Positions 1-5,144 of a stretch of 5,144 bases of DNA are shown here, in pieces (position 1 is the stretch's first letter; the number at the start of each line of letters is the position of its first letter). The notes beneath the pieces were generated by a model. It worked only from the letters and a program-made list of their open reading frames with translations, made no database searches and had not been told where the DNA came from. Both the position numbers and the translations under genes were made by a program. Origin of the DNA: an uncultured Eubacteriales bacterium (lineage in GTDB: Bacteria; Bacillota; Clostridia; Peptostreptococcales; Anaerovoracaceae); the NCBI GenBank assembly GCA_959021945.1, contig CAUEYG010000168.1, forward strand, positions 1 through 5,144, in the 5' to 3' direction.

Positions 1-1839
1 TTAGATAAAAACACAGCAAGAAACTTTTTAGGAGGACCTGGACTGGGGGCTAAGGTGTTGTATGAAAAAATGCCTGCCCACACAGATGTCTTTGGCGAGG
101 ACAGCATGATCGGCTTTGTTTCCGGACCCCTCAACCATACAAAGGCCCTCTTTGGCGGCCGTTATACAGTAGTTTCCAAATCCCCGGTCACAGGGGGCTG
201 GAACGATGCTAATTCCGGCGGCTTCTTCGGAGAGAGGCTAAAGCGATCCGGCTACGACGCTATTTTCGTGCGGGGGATTTCGAAAAAGCCGGTTTATTTA
301 TTCATCGATAATGGCGATGTGCAGATTTTAGACGCTTCTGATACCTGGGGGCTGACTGTGCGAGCTGCAGAAGAAAAATTTAAAGAAAAACACGGAAAAA
401 AGCTGGGCGTTGCCCTTATCGGACCTGCGGGAGAACATTTGTCTCACATGGCAGCCATTATGAATGACAGCCATCGTGCAGCGGCAAGAGGCGGCTCCGG
501 AGCAGTCATGGGTTCGAAAAGCTTAAAGGCTGTTGTTGTAAGGGGCGATACCCCAACTCCTGTTGCCCATAAATTGACTTTGTGCTGCACCAACCTGAAA
601 ATCAGATTAGCCGAAGTCATAAAAATGATTACAGATAAATTTCAGCGTGATTTCTTTTTTTACGGTACTGGCGGAACTTATGTGGATTCTGTTAAAAACT
701 GCGATACAGGTTTTCGAAACTGGACGGCAACAAACCTGGTGTATACAGCGGAAGATGCCAAGGCTTTAAGTTCCCAGTCTTTGAAAAAGTACAAGAAAAA
801 GACCTTCCGCTGCTCCCACTGCGACGTAGGCTGCAGCGTTCATCTGAAAATCAAAACAGAAAGGTGGGGTGTGCTGAATACCACAAGGCCGGAATATGAA
901 ACCATGGGCGCTTTCGGCTCACTGCTGCTTAACAAAGATGTGGAGTCTGTCTGCATGTGTAATGATTTGTGCAATGAATACGGCTTTGACACCATATCAG
1001 CCGGCTCAACCATTGCCTGGGCCACGGAATGTTATGTGAAAGGCGTGCTGACAAAGGATGAGATGGATGGCATTGAACTGAAATGGGGACATGAAGCTAA
1101 TTCAGACTGTGGGCAGCAGATTGTAAAGCTTTTAAAGCGCATGGGCGAAAATCAGGGGATTGGCGCCATTTTAGCCAAGGGCTCTCAAAAGGCGGCAGAA
1201 ATATTAGGAAAGGGCGAAGAATTTCTGGTAGTAGCTGGTGGAATTGAACAGCCACAGCACGATACCCGTTACTTGTATGGCCTGGGGCGAACCTACCTTG
1301 CTGACCCTACCCCTGGCCGCCATGTAAAGGCCGGTATTGAGCACACCACACTGGAAGAGGATTTTGACCCCAAAACGTCCTTGCTCAATACAGGAGAGGA
1401 AGACTTGGCTGCAGTTATTCAAACAGAGCTCATGAATGCATCCGGAGCCTGCGCTTTTGGTTACCTCAATGCAGGGCTTTCCGAAGAGATATTGGAAAAC
1501 CTCAATGCAGTGACTGGCTTTGATTATACGGACGAGGAATTTTCTGTTCTGGGCAAAAGGCTCTTTACCATGCGCCAGGCCTTTAATTTAAGGGAAGGCA
1601 TTAAAAGAAGCAGTTTTAAAATGTCCAAGCGAATGCGTACCCCATCCTTTGATGCTGCCTTGGAAAGCGACCGAAATTTAGATTTTGGACTTATGGTCGA
1701 TAGCTTATACCAGGCTCTTGATTGGGATCACGAAGGGATTCCATCAAAAGAAAGCCTGGAACAATTAGGCGGTCTCGAATCTGTCATTTCAAATCTTTAT
1801 GGCAATGAGACTGCGGAAGGAGGAGAAAAAATAAAATGA
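1..1839 (+). CDS. Aldehyde:ferredoxin oxidoreductase family protein (tungsten/molybdenum bis-pterin enzyme), 5' partial
   Basis: Enzymes of this family oxidise aldehydes to carboxylic acids, or run in reverse, with ferredoxin as electron carrier; they hold a W or Mo bis-pterin and one [4Fe-4S] cluster in the cytoplasm. The frame is open from base 1 and gives 612 visible residues. The first visible residues, ending in FLGGPGLGAKVLYEK, match the family's N-terminal region after its first 20 or so residues, so the true start lies upstream. Visible motifs are GGWNDANSGGFFG (near 196-234), the glycine-rich RGGSGAVMGSKSLKA (487-531), the cluster cysteines C-x2-C-x3-C at codons 811, 820 and 832, a probable fourth ligand in SGAC (codon 1450), RPEYET (886-903), and GIEQPQHD followed by DPTPGRH (1303-1323). 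The C-terminal FNLREGI and GIPSKE segments are also typical. No frameshift or lost ligand is seen. The family is near certain; the substrate and the choice of W or Mo cannot be read from sequence. It is followed by an overlapping moaD-like gene. Confidence 0.96.
   Translation, partial: LDKNTARNFLGGPGLGAKVLYEKMPAHTDVFGEDSMIGFVSGPLNHTKALFGGRYTVVSKSPVTGGWNDANSGGFFGERLKRSGYDAIFVRGISKKPVYLFIDNGDVQILDASDTWGLTVRAAEEKFKEKHGKKLGVALIGPAGEHLSHMAAIMNDSHRAAARGGSGAVMGSKSLKAVVVRGDTPTPVAHKLTLCCTNLKIRLAEVIKMITDKFQRDFFFYGTGGTYVDSVKNCDTGFRNWTATNLVYTAEDAKALSSQSLKKYKKKTFRCSHCDVGCSVHLKIKTERWGVLNTTRPEYETMGAFGSLLLNKDVESVCMCNDLCNEYGFDTISAGSTIAWATECYVKGVLTKDEMDGIELKWGHEANSDCGQQIVKLLKRMGENQGIGAILAKGSQKAAEILGKGEEFLVVAGGIEQPQHDTRYLYGLGRTYLADPTPGRHVKAGIEHTTLEEDFDPKTSLLNTGEEDLAAVIQTELMNASGACAFGYLNAGLSEEILENLNAVTGFDYTDEEFSVLGKRLFTMRQAFNLREGIKRSSFKMSKRMRTPSFDAALESDRNLDFGLMVDSLYQALDWDHEGIPSKESLEQLGGLESVISNLYGNETAEGGEKIK
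1817..1825 (+). promoter_or_regulatory. Ribosome binding site of the MoaD-like gene, inside the AOR gene end
   Basis: AAGGAGGAG lies 10 bases before the ATG at 1836 and inside the last codons of the AOR gene. With the ATGA stop/start overlap it supports this start and suggests coupled translation of the two proteins. Confidence 0.8.
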
Positions 1840-2090
1840 TAACCGTTCAAATACAATCAAAGCTGTCCACTACGTCTTTTTTGAAAAGGCGCGTCAAGCT
1901 GGAAGTCCCCCAAGGCTCTACCATAGCAGATGTCTTAACCTTGTATGCATCTGATCCTAAATTGAGACAGACTCTAAAGGGTGTTCCCCATGTACGGGTT
2001 CTGCTCAATGGCGCTGAGGCAAGCAAGGGAAGTCGCGTGCAGGATGGAGATAAGATCACCCTTTACAGAAGAGTCCTGCGTATGGGCTAA
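1836..2090 (+). CDS. MoaD/ThiS family sulfur-carrier-like protein with unusual Met-Gly C-terminus
   Basis: This 84-residue protein fits the beta-grasp (ubiquitin-like) sulfur carriers MoaD and ThiS. Visible signs are the N-terminal strand pair, VPQGSTIADVLTLYA (about residues 24-38) and the C-terminal block VRVLLNGAEASKGSRVQDGDKITLYRRV, which matches the family pattern of a VNG turn, a DGD turn and a last strand. MoaD gives sulfur, as a C-terminal thiocarboxylate, to molybdopterin synthase, making the pterin that AOR enzymes need. The gene overlaps the AOR stop codon by ATGA, so the two are surely co-transcribed, and a moaD-like gene beside AOR is a familiar arrangement. What is odd is the end: the last residues are RVLRMG, so the usual terminal Gly-Gly is replaced by Met-Gly. 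It may be an AOR-dedicated paralogue rather than the cell's main MoaD. The family call is good; specific function is inference. Confidence 0.85.
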   Translation: MITVQIQSKLSTTSFLKRRVKLEVPQGSTIADVLTLYASDPKLRQTLKGVPHVRVLLNGAEASKGSRVQDGDKITLYRRVLRMG

Positions 2091-2109
2091 ACTCCCCTTG
2101 CGGGCCCCT

Positions 2110-2134
2110 CTAATAAATGGTATTCTATTATTAG
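2110..2134. repeat. Short perfect inverted repeat upstream of the TM1266-type gene
   Basis: CTAATAA (2110-2116) is matched by TTATTAG (2128-2134) across an 11-base spacer, in the 69-base gap between the moaD-like gene and the TM1266-type gene. The arms hold only A/T except for the outer pair, and no run of T follows, so it is not a convincing terminator. It could be a small operator or chance in AT-rich sequence. Confidence 0.35.
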
Positions 2135-2146
2135 TCATTATACGAC

Positions 2147-2152
2147 AGGAGG
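2147..2152 (+). promoter_or_regulatory. Ribosome binding site of the TM1266-type gene
   Basis: AGGAGG with 7 bases to the ATG at 2160 is a strong Firmicute-type site and fixes the start of the small gene that follows. Confidence 0.9.
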
Positions 2153-2159
2153 AAAAATT

Positions 2160-2405
2160 ATGGAAACGAAAACAGCATTGATCGGAATTGTAGTGGAAAA
2201 TCTTGATTCTGTGGATAAGTTAAATGCCACCTTACACGAGTACAAGCCATTTATTCTCGGCAGAATGGGGCTGCCTCATCCAAGCAAAGACATTTCCATT
2301 ATTAGCATTGCCATGGAAGCGCCGTCTGATACCATCAGCGCCTTGTCCGGCAAGCTGGGAGCACTGCCGGGTATCAGTACGAAAACAGTAAACGCAAAAG
2401 TATAA
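2160..2405 (+). CDS. TM1266 family protein (putative iron-only hydrogenase system regulator)
   Basis: This 81-residue protein resembles the TM1266 family, small ACT-like / NikR C-terminal-like proteins often encoded near the [FeFe]-hydrogenase maturation genes hydE, hydF and hydG and named putative hydrogenase system regulators. The sequence shows the expected beta-alpha-beta-beta-alpha-beta order: strand TALIGIVVE (5-13), helix 15-28, strand FILGRMGLP (31-39), strand ISIISIAMEA (45-54), helix 56-68 and a last strand around 72-80. The best family marks are LHEY, GRMG(L/I)P and ISALSGKLGxLPG. It has no DNA-binding domain, so any regulatory role would need a partner or ligand; the molecular function is not settled. 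It follows the AOR-moaD pair after 69 bases and is last before the terminator, so it probably belongs to the same transcript. No hydrogenase gene is visible here. Family assignment is fairly confident; the role is inferred from the family name only. Confidence 0.82.
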   Translation: METKTALIGIVVENLDSVDKLNATLHEYKPFILGRMGLPHPSKDISIISIAMEAPSDTISALSGKLGALPGISTKTVNAKV

Positions 2406-2425
2406 GTAGTATCAAAGAAAATACA

Positions 2426-2467
2426 AAAAAAACTGATTTGAAAGAGCATCTTCAAATCAGTTTTTTT
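2426..2467. terminator. Bidirectional intrinsic terminator between the convergent redox and ATP synthase operons
   Basis: A perfect 17-base-pair inverted repeat pairs 2426-2442 with 2451-2467 around an 8-base loop. The inner 10 pairs form CTGATTTGAA / TTCAAATCAG; the outer pairs are an A run on the left (8 A, 2425-2432) and a T run on the right (7 T, 2461-2467). On either strand the hairpin is followed by a U tract, so it can end the plus-strand transcript 21 bases after the TM1266-type stop and the minus-strand transcript 33 bases after the atpC stop. No other terminator is seen in the gap. Confidence 0.9.
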
Positions 2468-2500
2468 ACTAAAAGCCTGGACGGCCAGTCTTTTTGCTTC

Positions 2501-2941
2501 TTACCGCCTTCTTCTGGCGCCGCCTTCTGCTACGTTCATCCTGGTAATGGCTTTGGCAATGGCAATCTGCGCCCGTGCGATCTCATTTGGATCATGCTTG
2601 GTCTCATGGGTCAGCCAGTCTTCTGCCTTTGCCTTTTCATTCAGCACGCGCTCCATGTCAATGTCTGCTGACCATTCGGCAGCATCGGTATAGATGATAA
2701 TACTGTCCTTTACGTCAATAAACCCGCCTGCAATAGCAGCAACGCGCCAATCTTCATCTTTCTGGCTTTTTCCCTCTTCCTGAATCCACAGCTCACCGAT
2801 ATCCAGCAGCTTGCAGGCCCAGGAATGACCTGCCATAAAACCTTCATCACCTTCTAAGGTCCTGACAATGACCAGCTCTACCTTGCCTCTGAAAAAAACC
2901 TTTGATGGAGTAATGACTTCAAGTTTTACCGTTTTACTCAT
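2501..2941 (-). CDS. atpC: F1Fo ATP synthase epsilon subunit
   Basis: Epsilon is part of the central stalk of F1: it joins gamma to the c-ring and its C-terminal helices can inhibit ATP hydrolysis. From the ATG at 2941 the protein has 146 residues, slightly longer than many bacterial forms (about 130-140). The N-terminal beta-sandwich (about 1-87) holds KLEVITPSKVFFRGKVE, the EGDEGFMAGHS turn, GELWIQEEG and VAAIAGGFIDV; a helical hairpin follows (about 93-138), ending in the typical ARAQIAIAKAITRMNVA. IDMERV at 94-99 is close to the I/LDxxRA motif linked to ATP binding in Bacillus-type epsilon, with Val for Ala. The protein ends in four arginines. The start overlaps the atpD stop by 8 bases and has only a weak Shine-Dalgarno match (AAAGG, far upstream), which points to translational coupling. 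A TTG at 2953 would add four residues (MRRA) but lacks a site and family support. Last gene of the operon. Confidence 0.95.
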   Translation of the reverse strand: MSKTVKLEVITPSKVFFRGKVELVIVRTLEGDEGFMAGHSWACKLLDIGELWIQEEGKSQKDEDWRVAAIAGGFIDVKDSIIIYTDAAEWSADIDMERVLNEKAKAEDWLTHETKHDPNEIARAQIAIAKAITRMNVAEGGARRRR

Positions 2942-4325
2942 GGCTCTTCTCAAACCTTTCTACGACTTCTTCGATGCCTCCGGCAAACAGGAACATGGAT
3001 TCAGGGATTTCATCGTGCTTTCCATCTAAAATCTCTTTAAAGCCTCTTACAGTCTCTTTTAACGGCAGATATTTACCCGGCGAACCGGTAAACTGCTCTG
3101 CCACACTGAAAGGCTGAGAAAGGAATCTCTGGATTTTTCTGGCTCTGTTTACTACCAGCTTGTCTGAGTCTGAAAGTTCATCCATTCCCAGGATCGCGAT
3201 GATATCCTGCAGGTCCTTATATCGCTGTAAAACTTCCTGAACACCTCTGGCCGTATTGTAGTGTTCTTCCCCTAAAATCAGAGGGTCCATAATACGGGAT
3301 GTGGATTCCAGAGGGTCTACTGCCGGATAAATGCCTAGCTCTGTAATGGAACGGGACAGAACGGTAGTAGCATCCAAATGGGCGAAAGTAGTAGCAGGCG
3401 CCGGGTCTGTCAAGTCGTCGGCCGGAACGTAAATGGCCTGTACTGATGTGATGGAACCTGTTTTGGTAGAAGTAATTCTTTCCTGCAATGCACCCATTTC
3501 CGTTGCCAGGGTAGGCTGATATCCTACTGCAGAGGGTACACGTCCCAGCAATGCGGACACCTCGGAGCCTGCCTGTGTAAATCGGAAAATATTGTCAATA
3601 AACAGGAGCACGTCCTGCCCTTCCTGGTCTCTAAAATATTCAGCCATGGTAAGGCCTGTCAAAGCCACACGCATTCTTGCGCCCGGCGGTTCATTCATCT
3701 GTCCGAAGACCATGGCGGTATTGTTAATTACACCGGACTCAATCATTTCATAGTAGAGGTCATTTCCTTCTCTGGTACGCTCTCCTACTCCGGCAAATAC
3801 AGAAATACCTCCGTGTTCCCTTGCAATATTACTGATCAGTTCCTGAATCAGTACTGTTTTTCCTACACCTGCGCCGCCGAACAGTCCAACCTTTCCGCCT
3901 CTGGTATAAGGCGCGATCAGGTCGATAACTTTAATTCCTGTTTCAAAAATCTGAGCAGTCGTATCCTGCTCGTCAAATTCAGGCGCTTCTCTATGGATGG
4001 AAGCTCTGAGATCGGTACCTACCGCACCTTTTTCATCTATGGTTTCACCGATTACATTAAACATCCTCCCCAAGACTTCTTTTCCTACAGGAACTTTAAT
4101 CGGCTCGCCTGTATCAATGGCTTCCATGCCTCTTGTAAGGCCGTCTGTAGATGACAGCGCTACACAGCGAACAACGTCATCGCCAATATGCTGCGCTACC
4201 TCTGTTACGATTGTCCGGCCCTGAAAATCAATATTAATGGCATTGAGCAGTTCCGGTATTTCTTCCGGCGCAAATTTTATATCTATAACAGGCCCAATGA
4301 TCTGATGTATGATTCCTTTGCCCAT
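2934..4325 (-). CDS. atpD: F1Fo ATP synthase beta subunit (catalytic)
   Basis: Beta carries the three catalytic nucleotide sites of F1 and makes ATP from ADP and phosphate, driven by rotation of gamma. The 463-residue product is full length for the family. In order it shows the N-terminal beta-barrel (GKGIIHQIIGPVIDIKF, 2-18), the Walker A loop GGAGVGKT (150-157), GERTREGND (181-189) holding the catalytic glutamate E182, Walker B LLFIDNIFRF (240-249), GRVPSAVGYQPTLATEMG (261-278), PADDLTDPAPATTF (301-314) and the C-terminal helical domain with DELSDSD at 382-388, the equivalent of the DELSEED loop that pushes on gamma. That loop has serine where the second of its central acidic pair usually stands. 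All catalytic residues are present, so the enzyme should be functional. It lies 12 bases after atpG and overlaps atpC. Whether the enzyme couples to protons or sodium cannot be judged, as subunits a and c are outside the window. Confidence 0.99.
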   Translation of the reverse strand: MGKGIIHQIIGPVIDIKFAPEEIPELLNAINIDFQGRTIVTEVAQHIGDDVVRCVALSSTDGLTRGMEAIDTGEPIKVPVGKEVLGRMFNVIGETIDEKGAVGTDLRASIHREAPEFDEQDTTAQIFETGIKVIDLIAPYTRGGKVGLFGGAGVGKTVLIQELISNIAREHGGISVFAGVGERTREGNDLYYEMIESGVINNTAMVFGQMNEPPGARMRVALTGLTMAEYFRDQEGQDVLLFIDNIFRFTQAGSEVSALLGRVPSAVGYQPTLATEMGALQERITSTKTGSITSVQAIYVPADDLTDPAPATTFAHLDATTVLSRSITELGIYPAVDPLESTSRIMDPLILGEEHYNTARGVQEVLQRYKDLQDIIAILGMDELSDSDKLVVNRARKIQRFLSQPFSVAEQFTGSPGKYLPLKETVRGFKEILDGKHDEIPESMFLFAGGIEEVVERFEKSHE

Positions 4326-4329
4326 ATCT

Positions 4330-4336
4330 ACCTCCT
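4330..4336 (-). promoter_or_regulatory. Ribosome binding site of atpD
   Basis: On the minus strand AGGAGGT lies 4 bases before the atpD ATG (4325) and within the 12-base gap after the atpG stop. It is a full consensus site, in contrast with the weak one before atpC, in keeping with the higher stoichiometry of beta (three per F1) than epsilon (one). Confidence 0.88.
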
Positions 4337-4337
4337 A

Positions 4338-5144
4338 CTATTTCTGCGCTTCTGAACCAGCTACAATTTCGATGATTTCATCCGTAATTGCCGACTGGCG
4401 CGCTCTATTGTAATACAAGGACAGGTTGTCCAGCATCTCCCTGGCGTTGTCAGTGGCGTTTTCCATAGCCATACGCCTTGCAGCGTGTTCACAAGTAGCG
4501 GATTCAACTACTGCTGCGTAGATCATCATCTCTACATATTTTGGCACCAAATAGTTGAATACTTCCTCTACGGATGGCTCATATTCCACCTGTTTTTCCA
4601 GTTTCATGATTTCCGGGTCCCTTTCAATGTCAAAGGGAAGGAGTGTAACATTTTTCACTTCCTGCTCCAGGCTGCTGATAAAGGATGTATAAATCAGCAC
4701 AACTTCATCGATCTCTCCTGAATTGTACATCTCAATGATCGGTTTACTCATTTGCTGTGTTTCCAAAAAGGAAATACTTTCCGGAGGAGCCAAATACTCA
4801 CTGTAAATATCGTATCCCCGCTTTTCAAAGTACTCTTTTCCCTTGGTGCCAATGGCAACAATCACCGGTTTTTCCCAGTCAGCCAGAATCTCCTGTTCCG
4901 CTTCTTTAATGACATTGGTATTAAACCCGCCGCACAACCCCTTACAGCTGGTCACAATAATATAACAAGTCGTTTTAATCTCCCGGTTGCCCAAAAGATA
5001 ATGACTCGGCACTTCACTGCTATTGTTAAAAATTTCCGCAATGGAATGGGTTATATAATGAAAGTTTTCATTTGTCTTTTCAAAGGTGGCCTTGGCTTTT
5101 CTCAGCTTACCGGCTGACACCAGTTTCATGGCGTTTGTAATATG
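4338..5144 (-). CDS. atpG: F1Fo ATP synthase gamma subunit, 5' partial
   Basis: Gamma is the rotating shaft of F1, turning inside the alpha3-beta3 ring and carrying torque from the c-ring. The frame runs from the stop at 4338 to the window edge, giving 268 visible residues. The first visible residues HITNAMKLVSAGKLRKAK correspond to the conserved N-terminal helix (ITxAMKxVxAxKLRKA), so the ATG at 5127-5129 is internal and about 20 residues plus the true start lie beyond the edge. Other marks are the Rossmann-like middle domain with SCKGLCGGFNTNVIK, and the conserved C-terminal helix CEHAARRMAMENATDNAREMLDNLSLYYNRARQSAITDEIIEIVAGSEA. No damage is seen. The gene is followed by atpD after 12 bases, the normal G-D-C order of bacterial atp operons, whose promoter and upstream genes are outside the window. 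Confidence 0.98.
   Translation of the reverse strand, partial: HITNAMKLVSAGKLRKAKATFEKTNENFHYITHSIAEIFNNSSEVPSHYLLGNREIKTTCYIIVTSCKGLCGGFNTNVIKEAEQEILADWEKPVIVAIGTKGKEYFEKRGYDIYSEYLAPPESISFLETQQMSKPIIEMYNSGEIDEVVLIYTSFISSLEQEVKNVTLLPFDIERDPEIMKLEKQVEYEPSVEEVFNYLVPKYVEMMIYAAVVESATCEHAARRMAMENATDNAREMLDNLSLYYNRARQSAITDEIIEIVAGSEAQK

Noticed and set aside
30..57. AGGAGGA (30-36) followed by GTG at 55 as a possible start of the AOR gene.
   Set aside because: The spacing is 18 bases, too far, and the AGGAGGA simply encodes part of the conserved FLGGPGLGAK segment. The frame stays open and family-like to base 1, so the start is upstream of the window.
840..1422. Minus-strand open frames opposite the AOR gene.
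   Set aside because: Both are antisense to conserved AOR motifs, including the pterin and active-site region, and have no supporting signals.
2084..2107. Short GGGC / GCCC and CCCC / GGG pairings just after the moaD-like stop, as a possible terminator.
   Set aside because: The stems are only about four pairs, the options compete with each other, and no T run follows.
2114..2142. Possible promoter for the TM1266-type gene (ATTATA at 2137-2142 as a -10 box).
   Set aside because: There is no fair -35 box about 17 bases upstream and the box would sit almost on the ribosome binding site, so transcription from the AOR operon is more likely.
2438..2671. Plus-strand 77-codon frame starting inside the terminator hairpin.
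   Set aside because: It starts within the hairpin and then runs antisense to atpC; it has no ribosome binding site and its Cys/Phe-rich translation looks like a shadow.
2942..2953. TTG at 2953 as the atpC start, adding the residues MRRA.
   Set aside because: Family alignment begins at MSKTVKLEV, the ATG at 2941 gives the usual stop/start overlap with atpD, and the TTG has an AGG only one base away, too close to act as its ribosome binding site.
3813..4224. Plus-strand open frames of 113 and 75 codons opposite atpD.
   Set aside because: They lie wholly antisense to well-conserved beta subunit coding sequence, resemble no family I recognise, and have no ribosome binding site of note.
4485..5117. 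Plus-strand open frames of 78 and 121 codons opposite atpG.
   Set aside because: They are antisense shadows of the conserved gamma subunit gene, with low-complexity Phe/Cys-rich translations and no upstream signal.

Overview
The window looks like chromosomal DNA of an anaerobic, moderately low-GC Firmicute of the class Clostridia. This rests on strong AGGAGG-type ribosome binding sites, a tungsten/molybdenum aldehyde:ferredoxin oxidoreductase, a TM1266-type protein usually linked to iron-only hydrogenase, and F-type ATP synthase subunits of bacterial type. The genus cannot be fixed from the sequence alone.

Left half, plus strand (1-2405): three genes read rightwards. The first is an aldehyde:ferredoxin oxidoreductase (AOR) family gene whose 5' end lies outside the window. 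It overlaps by an ATGA junction a small MoaD/ThiS-like ubiquitin-fold gene. After 69 bases comes a small gene of the TM1266 / putative iron-only hydrogenase system regulator family. Together they suggest a ferredoxin-linked redox cluster: AOR needs a bis-pterin W/Mo cofactor, MoaD-type proteins carry the sulfur used to make that pterin, and the TM1266-type protein may link the cluster to cellular redox or hydrogenase physiology.

Centre (2406-2500): a convergent intergenic region with one nearly ideal A/T-flanked hairpin, able to terminate transcription from both sides.

Right half, minus strand (2501-5144): the distal end of an F1Fo ATP synthase operon in the standard order atpG (gamma; its N-terminal end is cut by the window edge), atpD (beta, complete) and atpC (epsilon, complete). 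The genes are tightly packed (12-base gap, then 8-base overlap). This is housekeeping sequence with intact catalytic motifs.

I see no tRNA, rRNA, insertion sequence, CRISPR array or evidence of a new system. The points most worth a second look are the MoaD-like protein ending in Met-Gly instead of Gly-Gly, and the TM1266-type gene sitting behind an AOR-moaD pair with no hydrogenase gene visible.
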